A stretch of 15,352 nt of DNA from JBKJML01 sp046596415. Lineage in GTDB: Bacteria > Actinomycetota > Thermoleophilia > Gaiellales > Gaiellaceae. Position 1 is the first letter of the stretch. The number at the start of each line of letters is the position of its first letter. Where the stretch lies: the NCBI GenBank assembly GCA_046596415.1, contig JBKJML010000136.1, positions 1-15,352 of the forward strand, written 5' to 3'. The translations under genes were made by a program, and so were the position numbers. Of the stretch, positions 1-7,025 are shown in pieces. Below the pieces are notes generated by a model. That model was given only the letters and a program-made list of their open reading frames with translations, searched no databases and was not told the DNA's origin.

Positions 1-1836
1 ACCGCCTCGGCGGCGGCGGCCGGGAACGGTCGGCGACTCGAGCGAGAGGAACTCGGCGATGTCGGAGACGCCCTTGATGATGTTTTCCGGCGTGATTCCA
101 TGCTCCTCGTTGTACGCGAGCTGCTTCTCCCGCCGCCGCTCCGTCTCGTCGAGGGCACCCTTGATCGACTCGGTCAGCTTGTCGGCGTAGAGCAGAACCC
201 GGCCGTTCACGTTCCGTGCCGCACGGCCGATCGTCTGGATCAGGGCCGTCTTGCCGCGCAGGAAGCCCTCCTTGTCGGCGTCGAGCACCACGACGAGCGA
301 CACTTCCGGCAGATCGAGCCCCTCGCGCAGCAGATTCACGCCGACAAGCACGTCGTACTCGCCGAGCCGGAGCTCGCGGATGATCTGGATCCGTTCGAGC
401 GTGTCGATCTCGGAGTGCAGGTAGCGGGTCTTGATCCCGGACTCGAGCAGGTAGTCGGTCAGGTCCTCCGACATCTTCTTCGTCAGCGTCGTCACGAGCA
501 CGCGCTCGTTCACCGCCGAGCGCTTCTTGATCTCGTTCAACAGGTCGTCGATCTGGTTCTTCGTCGCGCGCAGTTCCACCTCGGGGTCGACGATCCCGGT
601 CGGGCGAATCAGCTGCTCGGCGACGATGCCCGAGTTGCGGATCTCGAACGGGCCTGGCGTCGCGGAGACGAAAACGAGCTGCGGCACCTTGGCGAGGAAC
701 TCGTCGAAGCGCAGCGGCCGGTTGTCGAGCGCCGACGGGAGGCGGAACCCGTGGTCGACGAGCGTCTGCTTCCGCGAGCGGTCGCCCTCGTACATGCCGC
801 CGATCTGCGGGATCGTCTGGTGCGACTCGTCGACGAAGACGACGTAGTCGGAGGGGAAGTAGTCGAGCAGCGTGTGCGGCGCCGATCCTGCAGGCCGGCC
901 GTCGAGGATCCGTGAGTAGTTCTCGATCCCGTTGCAGAAGCCGAGCTCGCGCATCAGCTCGAGGTCGTACTCGGTGCGCTGGCGAATCCGGTGCGCCTCG
1001 AGCAGGCGTCCGTTCGACTCGAAGTGCGCCACCTGCTGCTCGAGCTCGTGCTTGATCTCGTCCTGGGCGCGCTCGATCGTCGGCTTCGAGGTGACGTACT
1101 GGGTGGCCGGGAAGACGGTGACCGTGTCGAGCTTCGCGTACACCTCGCCGGTCAGGGGGTCGAAATGGGTGATCTGCTCGACCTCGTCACCGAACATCGA
1201 GATCCGGTAGGCGGTCTCGGTATGCGCCGGCTGGATCTCGACCACGTCGCCTTTCACCCGGAAGCGGCCGCGGCCGAGCAGCGTGTCGTTGCGGACGTAC
1301 TGGATGTCGATCAGCTTTCGCAGCATCAAATCGCGGTCGGTCTCCTCGCCGACCGACAGGTGGACGACCCGCTTCTCGTACTCCTCCGGCGAGCCGAGGC
1401 CGTAGATGCAGGAGACCGAGGCGACGATGATCGCGTCGCGTCGCGACAGGAGGTTCGACGTCGCAGCATGGCGCAGCCGGTCGATGTCGTCGTTCCGCGA
1501 GCTGTCCTTCTCGATGTAGAGGTCGGCCTGCGGGACGTAGGCCTCCGGCTGGTAATAGTCGTAGTAGGAGACGAAGTACTCGACCGCGTTCTGTGGGAAG
1601 AACTCCCGGAACTCGTTGCAGAGCTGTGCGGCGAGCGTCTTGTTGTGGGCGATGATCAGCGCCGGCCGCTGAAGCTTCTCGATGATCCAGGCCATCGTCG
1701 CGGTCTTGCCGGTGCCGGTCGCACCGAGCAGTGTCTGGTAGCGCCCACCGTCCTGGATCGATCGCGTCAGCTGCTCGATCGCGGTCGGCTGGTCGCCTGT
1801 CGGCAGGTAGGCAGCAGAGGTCTTGAGTTCGGGCAC
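1..1836 (-). CDS. uvrB: UvrABC excinuclease subunit B (3' end outside window)
   Basis: UvrB is the damage-verification helicase of nucleotide excision repair. It receives the lesion from UvrA and positions UvrC for incision. 612 codons are visible. The N-terminus has the family start (SAAYLPTGDQPTAI), Walker A GATGTGKT at residues 38-45, the Tyr-rich beta-hairpin (SYYDYYQPEAYVPQAD, about 90-105) that clamps DNA, DESH motif II at 336-339, and the late helicase motifs (VGVNLLREGLDLPEV, QTIGRAARN). The frame is still open at base 1, just after NEEHGITPENIIKGVSDI, so the C-terminal UVR motif that contacts UvrA/UvrC lies outside. The GTG at 1836 is chosen because it puts the conserved start at the normal distance and no other start codon lies just upstream in frame. 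No Shine-Dalgarno site is visible. It is divergent from the DUF1360 gene, 22 bp away. Identification is secure. Confidence 0.97.
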   Translation of the reverse strand, partial: MPELKTSAAYLPTGDQPTAIEQLTRSIQDGGRYQTLLGATGTGKTATMAWIIEKLQRPALIIAHNKTLAAQLCNEFREFFPQNAVEYFVSYYDYYQPEAYVPQADLYIEKDSSRNDDIDRLRHAATSNLLSRRDAIIVASVSCIYGLGSPEEYEKRVVHLSVGEETDRDLMLRKLIDIQYVRNDTLLGRGRFRVKGDVVEIQPAHTETAYRISMFGDEVEQITHFDPLTGEVYAKLDTVTVFPATQYVTSKPTIERAQDEIKHELEQQVAHFESNGRLLEAHRIRQRTEYDLELMRELGFCNGIENYSRILDGRPAGSAPHTLLDYFPSDYVVFVDESHQTIPQIGGMYEGDRSRKQTLVDHGFRLPSALDNRPLRFDEFLAKVPQLVFVSATPGPFEIRNSGIVAEQLIRPTGIVDPEVELRATKNQIDDLLNEIKKRSAVNERVLVTTLTKKMSEDLTDYLLESGIKTRYLHSEIDTLERIQIIRELRLGEYDVLVGVNLLREGLDLPEVSLVVVLDADKEGFLRGKTALIQTIGRAARNVNGRVLLYADKLTESIKGALDETERRREKQLAYNEEHGITPENIIKGVSDIAEFLSLESPTVPGRRRRGG

Positions 1837-1858
1837 CGTGGGTAACAGGGTACTGCCC

Positions 1859-2329
1859 GTGGACGACCATCCTCCCTACGCCGCCTATGCCGGAATCGCC
1901 GCGACGTTTCTCGCCGGGATCACAGGCGTCGCCGTGCTTGCCGCGCGGCGCGACCGTCCGATCGAGCCGCCACGGGCGATCGATTTGGCGCTGCTCGGGC
2001 TCGCCACCTTCAAGGGGTCGCGTACGGTCGCCCGCGACAAGGTGACGAGCTTCGTCCGCGAGCCGTTCGTCGAGGGCGAGGCCTACGACGGCGAGGACGA
2101 GAACCCCGCCGGCGAGGGACTGCAACGTGCGATCGGCGAGCTCGTCACCTGCACGCGCTGCATCGGCACGTGGATCGCCGCCACGCTCGGCGCTATCACG
2201 ATCCTCGCCCCCCGCACCGGGCGCCTGCTGACCTCGATCCTTGCCGCGGGGGCGCTCAACGACTGGCTGCTGGCAGGGTTCTCCGCCCTCACCGCCAAGT
2301 CAGACGAGCTCGCTTCCCGCACCGGCTAG
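1859..2329 (+). CDS. DUF1360 family small membrane protein
   Basis: A 156-residue protein of unknown function resembling the DUF1360 family. Near the N-terminus is a hydrophobic segment (about 8-29), then a conserved-looking block around TFKGSRTVARDKVTSFVREPF (about 50-70). An acidic linker follows (EAYDGEDENPAGEG), then ELVTCTRCIGTWIA with a Cys-x-x-Cys pair (C98, C101) leading into a second membrane segment. A further hydrophobic stretch (about 120-145) lies near the C-terminus. The 'R(D)KVT ... GELVTCxxCxGxW' layout is what I recall as the DUF1360 signature. The GTG at 1859 is preferred, with a possible AACAGGG ribosome site 8 nt upstream. A longer reading from TTG at 1823 would overlap the start of uvrB. 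It probably sits in the membrane with the CxxC near its face. No function can be given. Confidence 0.72.
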   Translation: MDDHPPYAAYAGIAATFLAGITGVAVLAARRDRPIEPPRAIDLALLGLATFKGSRTVARDKVTSFVREPFVEGEAYDGEDENPAGEGLQRAIGELVTCTRCIGTWIAATLGAITILAPRTGRLLTSILAAGALNDWLLAGFSALTAKSDELASRTG

Positions 2330-2402
2330 ACGACGACGCGGCGTGCCAGCCTCGGCCCGACGCCCGTCGGGAAGCCCCTGATTGCGACTACAGTTGCCGC
2401 CC

Positions 2403-4094
2403 GTGACCGCTCCAGATGCAGGCCTTTCGCCCTCACACTTGAACCGGCGCTCATGTGCGCGCGCGGCAGCAGCAGCCGTGGCCGTCGTCGCGGTCGCCGT
2501 GGCCGTGCCCGCTGCCCCGGCGCGCGACGCGGCGCCTCTCCTCGTCGAGATCTCGATCGGGACGACGGGGCCGCCGTTCGCGGGCGACCGCAAGCTGCTC
2601 GCGACGATCAGCCCGAACGCCGCCGACCGCGCCACCGCCATCGTCCGCTTCGCCCTGAAGAACGCCGCGACCGTCAAGGTCGAGGCGGTGCGCAAGAGCC
2701 GCGACACGAACGACCTCGTGGTCTGGTCGGCTGCGAAGGACTTCGGCGCCGGACGGCACTCGTTCCGCTGGCGCCCGGAATCGACGATCGAGCCCGGTAC
2801 GTATCTGATGAGGATCACGCTCGTGCGCGCCGGGCGCAAACGGGTCTACGGCCTGCGTCGCCCCACCGCCGCCTCACTCACGCGCGCGCCGGTCGTGCGG
2901 GTGCTCGGCGTCGAGGCGTCCTTCACGAGCCGCAGTTACGCGCCCGGTGAGACCGCGCCGCTCCGGGTCGCGGTCGACGCCCGCACCGTCTCGGTGCAGC
3001 TCTATCGCTCCGGTGAGGAGCTCGAAAATACCGACCGCAACGACGAGCTGAAGGGGATAGCGGTCGGCGAACCGGTCTCCTACGACTGGGCGCGGCACCG
3101 AAACCACGCGCGTGGGCTCCTGATCCCGCTCGACCGCTCGTGGCCGAGCGGCCTCTACTTCGCACGCCTGACAACCGACGACGGCCGGCTGGGGTTCGCG
3201 CCCTTCGTCCTCCGCGCCGCCGTGCCCGGAACGAGCCGCGTCGCGGTCGTCCTCCCCACGAACACGTGGCAGGCCTACAACTACCGCGACGGCGACGGCG
3301 ACGGCTGGGGCGACACCTGGTACGCGGGCGGCTCGCCGCCGGTCGTGCTCGACCGCGCGTACCTGAACCGCGGCGTGCCACCCCGCTTCCGCCGCTACGA
3401 CCTGCCCTTCCTGCGCTGGCTCAACTGGACCGGCAAGCATCCGGACGTCCTCGCCGACGACGACCTCGCCCGCTTCGCGAGCGGCGACGAGCTGCGCGCG
3501 AAGTACGACCTCGTCATCTTCCCCGGCCACTCGGAGTACATGACCACGTATGCCTACGACGTGATCGAGCGTTTCCGCGACCGGGGCGGCAACCTGATCT
3601 TCCTCTCCGCGAACAATTTCTTCTGGCGTGTCGACCAGAAGGGCAACCAGATCCGGCGGGTCGCTCAGTGGCGCACCCTGAACCGGCCAGAGGCGCGCTT
3701 GATCGGCTCGCAGTACCGGGCGAATGACGATGGCACCCGCCAGGGCGTCTACTACGTCTCGAACACCGCCGCCGCCCCGTGGCTCTGGGAGGGCACCGGC
3801 CTCGCCGACGGCTCGACGCTCGGCGAGTTCGTCGGCGGCTACGGGATCGAGATCGACGCGACGACGAAAGACTCGCCGCCGGGGACGCAGGTGCTCGCGG
3901 TGATCCCGAACCTGTTCGGGCTCGGCGTGCACGGCGAGATGACCTACTACGAGTCGCCCTCGGGGGCGCGCGTGTTCGCCGCCGGCGCGCTCGACTTCGG
4001 CGGCTCCGCCACCTTCTGGCCGGTGCGCCGCATGCTCGAGAACCTCTGGCGCGAGCTGTCGGTTCCGCGTCCGGCTATACCGGCGCGGCAGTAG
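2403..4094 (+). CDS. Secreted DMFA2_C-domain protein (N,N-dimethylformamidase large-subunit-like)
   Basis: About 563 residues. After a short lead comes an Arg-Arg followed by a long Ala/Val hydrophobic run (about 21-38) ending in VPAAPA, typical of a Sec or Tat-like signal peptide, so the protein is probably exported. Residues about 45-140 look like a FlgD/Ig-type beta domain (FRWRP...PGTYLMRITLV). Residues about 170-270 form a second beta region with YDWARHRNHARG. Residues about 275-555 match the C-terminal domain of the dimethylformamidase beta subunit: VVLPTNTWQAYNY, YDLVIFPGHSEYMT, RDRGGNLIFLSANNFFWRV, RVFAAGALDFGG. These suggest a glutamine-amidotransferase-like (ThuA-like) fold. Real DMF hydrolysis is not implied; the substrate is unknown. 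An unusual DxDxDGxxD loop sits at 296-304. The start is uncertain: GTG 2403 (used here) or TTG 2439, which would begin directly at the signal peptide (551 aa). The 3' end overlaps the MFS gene by 20 nt. Confidence 0.78.
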   Translation: MTAPDAGLSPSHLNRRSCARAAAAAVAVVAVAVAVPAAPARDAAPLLVEISIGTTGPPFAGDRKLLATISPNAADRATAIVRFALKNAATVKVEAVRKSRDTNDLVVWSAAKDFGAGRHSFRWRPESTIEPGTYLMRITLVRAGRKRVYGLRRPTAASLTRAPVVRVLGVEASFTSRSYAPGETAPLRVAVDARTVSVQLYRSGEELENTDRNDELKGIAVGEPVSYDWARHRNHARGLLIPLDRSWPSGLYFARLTTDDGRLGFAPFVLRAAVPGTSRVAVVLPTNTWQAYNYRDGDGDGWGDTWYAGGSPPVVLDRAYLNRGVPPRFRRYDLPFLRWLNWTGKHPDVLADDDLARFASGDELRAKYDLVIFPGHSEYMTTYAYDVIERFRDRGGNLIFLSANNFFWRVDQKGNQIRRVAQWRTLNRPEARLIGSQYRANDDGTRQGVYYVSNTAAAPWLWEGTGLADGSTLGEFVGGYGIEIDATTKDSPPGTQVLAVIPNLFGLGVHGEMTYYESPSGARVFAAGALDFGGSATFWPVRRMLENLWRELSVPRPAIPARQ

Positions 4095-5295
4095 CTTCGG
4101 GCACGGCGTCGCGGCGGCGCAGCGCGACGGCCGCGAAGAGCGACACGGCGACCGACTGGCCCGCTGCGACGACGACAAAGACGCCGTGGACGCCGATCGC
4201 CCCCAGCAGCGGCCCGACGGCGACGAGGGCGGCGGGGCCCGCGAGCAGGGCGAAGGTCAGCACCGCCGTCATCACCTTGGGGCGCAGCGCCTCGGGCGTC
4301 CGCGTCGTCAGGACGCCGATCAGCGGCGCGTTGACGAGCGGCCCGAAGATCGACGAGACGAAGAGCACCGCCATCACACCGATCGCGGGCAGGTCGAATC
4401 CGAGCAGCCAGAGTGGGAGCACGAGCCCGACGAACGCGAAGGCGCCGAGCCGGATCGGGTCGAAGCGGTGCATCACCCTCATCGCGACGACGCTGCCGAG
4501 CACCGCGCCCGCACCGAAGGCACCGAAGAACGCACCGGCGACCTTAGAGCTCTCGCCGAACTCGTGGAAGGCGAGTACCGGCAGCGACGCGACGAGCATC
4601 TGGCCAAAGCCGTTCGAGAGCAGCGAGGTCAGCGCGAGCGTGGCCAGGAGGCGGTCGGCAAGGAGGTAGCGCACGCCGGCCAGGAGGCCGCGGCTCGCAT
4701 CGGTGCCGGCGAGCGTCGGGCGCTGCGGCACGAACAGGCGCAGCATCAGGAAGGAGAAAGCGAAGGTGCCGGCGTCGACGTAGAGCACGTTGGTCGAGCC
4801 AATGAAGGCGATCAGCACACCGGCCGCGGCCGGACCGAGCAGCGACGTGATCCGCGTCGCCGCCTCGACGAACGCGTTCGCCTGCGCGACGAGCCGCTCG
4901 TCCTCGCCGACGATCTCCGGCAGGATCACCCGCTGCGACGCGTAGTAGGGCGCAATGAAGACGCCGACGAGCGCGACGCAGACGAGTAGGAGCGGGAAGC
5001 TCAGCAGGCCGAGCGTGTGCAGGATCGGGATCGCCGCCATCAGCGGCGCTCGGCCGGCGTCGCCGACGAGCATCGTCCTCCTCGCTCCCAGGCGCGACAC
5101 GAGGGTACCGCTGGGGATGCCCAGGAGCGCGATCGGAGCAAGCTCCGCGGCGAGGACGATGCCCATCTTCGTCGGCGAGCCCGTGGTTACGAGCACGAAC
5201 CACGGCAGGGCGAGGAACGTCATCTGCGAGCCGAGCGACGAGACGATCTGAGCGGTGAGGAGCGGCAGCAGGCCGCGCTTGCGAAGGAGGGTCAC
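4075..5295 (-). CDS. Major facilitator superfamily transporter, probable exporter
   Basis: A 406-residue, strongly hydrophobic protein with about 12 membrane segments. The MFS motif A between TM2 and TM3 is visible (GTLVSRLGARRTMLVGD, about 63-79). The overall look (SSLGSQMTFLALPWFVLVTTGSP at the start; a middle loop PQRPTLAGTDASRGLLAGVRYLLADRLL) is that of the MFS_3/EntS-like group of drug or siderophore exporters; the substrate is not predictable. The start is set at GTG 5295. The frame extends further upstream, but that part would run through the TetR promoter and coding region. The predicted promoter places the transcription start at or next to this GTG, so the mRNA is probably leaderless. 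The gene is divergent from a TetR regulator 49 bp away, the classic arrangement of an exporter and its repressor. Its 3' end overlaps the DMFA2_C gene by 20 nt. Confidence 0.88.
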   Translation of the reverse strand: MTLLRKRGLLPLLTAQIVSSLGSQMTFLALPWFVLVTTGSPTKMGIVLAAELAPIALLGIPSGTLVSRLGARRTMLVGDAGRAPLMAAIPILHTLGLLSFPLLLVCVALVGVFIAPYYASQRVILPEIVGEDERLVAQANAFVEAATRITSLLGPAAAGVLIAFIGSTNVLYVDAGTFAFSFLMLRLFVPQRPTLAGTDASRGLLAGVRYLLADRLLATLALTSLLSNGFGQMLVASLPVLAFHEFGESSKVAGAFFGAFGAGAVLGSVVAMRVMHRFDPIRLGAFAFVGLVLPLWLLGFDLPAIGVMAVLFVSSIFGPLVNAPLIGVLTTRTPEALRPKVMTAVLTFALLAGPAALVAVGPLLGAIGVHGVFVVVAAGQSVAVSLFAAVALRRRDAVPEATAAPV

Positions 5296-5302
5296 GCCAC
5301 GA

Positions 5303-5331
5303 AATATAAAACGTCCGTACTGTTTTGTAAA
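5303..5331 (-). promoter_or_regulatory. Sigma70-type promoter of the MFS gene, leaderless
   Basis: On the minus strand, TTTACA (5331 to 5326) and TATATT (5308 to 5303) are separated by exactly 17 nt, close to the consensus -35/-10 arrangement. Seven nt separate the -10 box from GTG 5295, so transcription should begin at or one base before the start codon. This AT-rich island stands out against the GC-rich surroundings. The -35 element overlaps the palindrome at 5314-5338, so a bound repressor would block RNA polymerase. Confidence 0.7.
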
Positions 5332-5338
5332 GTACGGA
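5314..5338. promoter_or_regulatory. Palindromic operator candidate between MFS and TetR genes
   Basis: TCCGTACT (5314-5321) and AGTACGGA (5331-5338) form a perfect 8-bp inverted repeat around a 9-bp spacer. It covers the -35 region of the MFS promoter and the Shine-Dalgarno region of the tetR gene, so one bound TetR dimer could repress both. Within it, 5307-5322 (TAAAACgtccGTACTG) matches 9 of the 11 specified bases of the AcnR site I recall from Corynebacterium, CAGNACnnncGTACTG. Binding is inferred, not shown. Confidence 0.65.
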
Positions 5339-5339
5339 G
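5336..5339 (+). promoter_or_regulatory. Ribosome binding site of tetR
   Basis: GGAG lies 5 nt before ATG 5345 and supports that start over the longer upstream frame, which would run across the whole promoter region. It is one of the few clear Shine-Dalgarno sites in the window. Confidence 0.7.
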
Positions 5340-5344
5340 CGACG

Positions 5345-5941
5345 ATGCCCAAGATCAGCGACGAGAAGAAGGACGCACGGCGCCGCCAGATCCTCGACGG
5401 CGCCCGCAGCTGCTTCGCAGAGCACGGGTACGAGGGCGCCACGGTGGCCCGGCTCGAGCAGACGATCGGCCTCTCCCGCGGCGCGATCTTCAACTACTAC
5501 GCGAGCAAGGACGACCTCTTCCTCGCGCTCACGACACTCGACGCCGAGCGGATCGGCACCCTCTGGCTCGAGGACGGGTTCGGCGGCGTCCTGCGCGCGC
5601 TGCTCGCCGAGGATCCGGCCTGGCTGACCGTCTACTTCGAGGCGACGCGGCGGCTCGGCACCGACGAGGGCTTCCGCGAACGCTGGCGGCAGCGCGTCCC
5701 CGGCCTCGACGAGCAGATCAGGGCGAAGGTCGAGCAGGCGCGCGCCGACGGCGAGATCCGCGACGACGTGCCGCTCGAGACGCTCGGGCGCTTCATGGGG
5801 ATCGTCGCCGACGGGCTCGCGCTACGGATCGCTACCGGCTTCCCACTGGACGGTGCCGACGACCTCCTGAGCTTCGTCGAGGACGCTATCCGGCCGCGAG
5901 GCCCAGTTCGGAAGCGTACGCCCGCGCGTAGATCCGCCTGA
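5345..5941 (+). CDS. TetR family regulator, AcnR-like
   Basis: A 198-residue DNA-binding repressor. The helix-turn-helix domain is residues about 10-60: ARRRQILDGARSCFAEHGYEGATV, then RLEQTIGLSRGAIFNYYASKDDLF with the usual recognition-helix pattern. The start MPKIS(D/E)...ARRRQILDGAR.CFAE.GY..ATV.RLEQ.IG.SRGAIF closely resembles mycobacterial Rv1474c/AcnR, the aconitase regulator, as I recall it. The C-terminal two-thirds is the ligand/dimer domain and is not diagnostic. No aconitase gene is in the window. The divergent MFS gene and the palindrome in the 49-bp gap suggest that it controls that exporter and itself. It ends in a basic tail (RPRGPVRKRTPARRSA) encoded in a 56-nt overlap with the 3' end of the convergent transglycosylase gene. 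TetR membership is certain; AcnR orthology is tentative. Confidence 0.9.
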   Translation: MPKISDEKKDARRRQILDGARSCFAEHGYEGATVARLEQTIGLSRGAIFNYYASKDDLFLALTTLDAERIGTLWLEDGFGGVLRALLAEDPAWLTVYFEATRRLGTDEGFRERWRQRVPGLDEQIRAKVEQARADGEIRDDVPLETLGRFMGIVADGLALRIATGFPLDGADDLLSFVEDAIRPRGPVRKRTPARRSA

Positions 5942-6440
5942 GGCGCTCGACCTGCTGCACGTAGTGCCGGGTCTCGCTGAACGCGATCCCCTCCCCCGCC
6001 GCGCGCCAGCGGTCGACATTCGCCTGCCCTGCGTTGTAGGCGGCGAGCGCCGCCTCCTCCTCGCCGTACTTGTCGAGCAGATGGCGCAGGTACCACGAGC
6101 CATAGCGAACGTTCAGCTCCGGCTCGAGCAGGTCGCTCACCTCGAACGCATGCCCACCCGTGCGAAGCGCGATCCCCCTCGCGGTGCCCGGCAGGAGCTG
6201 CATCAGGCCGACGGCGCCCGATGAGGAACGCGCCGAGGCGTCGAACTTCGACTCCTGGTAGATCACGGCCGCGAGGAGATCGGGATCCAGCCGGTAGTTC
6301 TTGGCGTGCGCGGTCACGATCTGCTCGTAGCGCAGCGGATAGCGGAGCCGCTCGTACCACGCCGGCTCGGCCTGCAGCACGTAGACGGAAAGGGCGCCGG
6401 CAGCCAGGAGCAGCATGAGGGTCACGCCGAGTCGTCTCAT
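5886..6440 (-). CDS. Slt-type lytic transglycosylase, membrane-anchored
   Basis: A 184-residue murein hydrolase that cleaves between MurNAc and GlcNAc to give anhydro-muropeptides. Residues 1-24 hold Arg-Arg followed by a hydrophobic segment (VTLMLLLAAGALSVYVL), a signal anchor or signal peptide, so it acts outside the membrane. The Slt/goose-lysozyme domain covers about 38-160. It has the catalytic Glu in YQESKFD (E63), the SSGAVGLMQLLPGTA motif (73-87), LNVRYGSWYL (109-118) and AAYNAG (133-138). ATG 6440 is chosen because it overlaps the coaE stop as ATGA and has GGAG (6449-6452, minus strand) 8 nt upstream. It is therefore the last gene of an rpsA-coaE-transglycosylase operon and is probably translationally coupled to coaE. 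The 3' end overlaps tetR by 56 nt. Confidence 0.92.
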   Translation of the reverse strand: MRRLGVTLMLLLAAGALSVYVLQAEPAWYERLRYPLRYEQIVTAHAKNYRLDPDLLAAVIYQESKFDASARSSSGAVGLMQLLPGTARGIALRTGGHAFEVSDLLEPELNVRYGSWYLRHLLDKYGEEEAALAAYNAGQANVDRWRAAGEGIAFSETRHYVQQVERLRRIYARAYASELGLAAG

Positions 6441-7021
6441 GGCGCGAGCTCCGTCATCACCTCGCCGACCCACGCGTCGAGCTCGTCGAGCGTGCCCGTG
6501 TTCACGTACGCGTAGTCGGCGCGCTTCACCTTCTCCGCATCCGAGAGCAGCCTGCTGTCACGGTCGTCAGCGCGGACCCGGCGTCGCTGCTCGCGAAGCT
6601 TCGCCGGCGCGGTGATCACGACGATCTTGTCGAAACTGGCCTCGCTGCCGACCTCATAGAGGAGCGGAACTTCGGTCACGCACACCCGCGGTGGGTTGGG
6701 CAGCGCCGCCAGGAGCTCCCGCCAGGTCAGGTAATCGGCCGCGACGAGCGGGTGCAGAAGCGCTTCCAGGAAAGCGAGCGCGTCCCGGTCGGCGAACACG
6801 ATCTCGGCGATCCGGCCACGATCGACCCGGCCCTCCTCGTCGAGGATGCCCTCGCCGAGGCGTTCGAGCAGCGCACGGCGAACGTCCTCGTTCGTGCTCA
6901 GTAGGTGATGGACGATCTCGTCGCTCGACACCGTGGCGGCGCCGTGCTCGGCGAAGGACGCGAGCGCCTCGCTCTTACCGGCGCCGATGCCGCCGGTGAT
7001 CGCGACCGCGATCGGCCGCAC
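6437..7021 (-). CDS. coaE: Dephospho-CoA kinase
   Basis: CoaE catalyses the last step of coenzyme A synthesis, the ATP-dependent phosphorylation of the 3'-hydroxyl of dephospho-CoA in the cytoplasm. The 194-residue protein is normal length for the bacterial kinase and lacks the extra C-terminal GrpB-like domain found in mycobacterial CoaE. The P-loop GGIGAGKS is at residues 10-17, followed by SSDEIVHHLL with the substrate-site Asp. The substrate/lid region includes HPLVAADYLTWRELL, and VTEVPLLYEVGSEASFDKIVVITAP is the typical second core strand. QRRRVRADDRDSRLLSDAEK gives the Arg-rich lid. The GTG start is 4 nt after the rpsA stop. There is no clear Shine-Dalgarno site, so translation probably depends on ribosomes finishing rpsA. 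The rpsA-coaE pairing is common in Actinobacteria. Confidence 0.95.
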   Translation of the reverse strand: MRPIAVAITGGIGAGKSEALASFAEHGAATVSSDEIVHHLLSTNEDVRRALLERLGEGILDEEGRVDRGRIAEIVFADRDALAFLEALLHPLVAADYLTWRELLAALPNPPRVCVTEVPLLYEVGSEASFDKIVVITAPAKLREQRRRVRADDRDSRLLSDAEKVKRADYAYVNTGTLDELDAWVGEVMTELAP

Positions 7022-7025
7022 GCGA

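Noticed and set aside
1823..1858. Longer TTG-started form of the DUF1360 protein
   Set aside because: It would overlap the uvrB start by 14 bases and adds residues unlike the family. GTG 1859 has a better upstream context.
1187..2125. Minus-strand open frame of 312 codons overlapping uvrB and DUF1360
   Set aside because: It is frame-shifted relative to uvrB, whose true frame is continuous from 1836 to 1. This one is Arg/Pro-rich noise.
2874..4178. Minus-strand open frame of 434 codons opposite the DMFA2_C gene
   Set aside because: It has no recognisable domains, and the opposite strand carries a secreted protein with clear family motifs.
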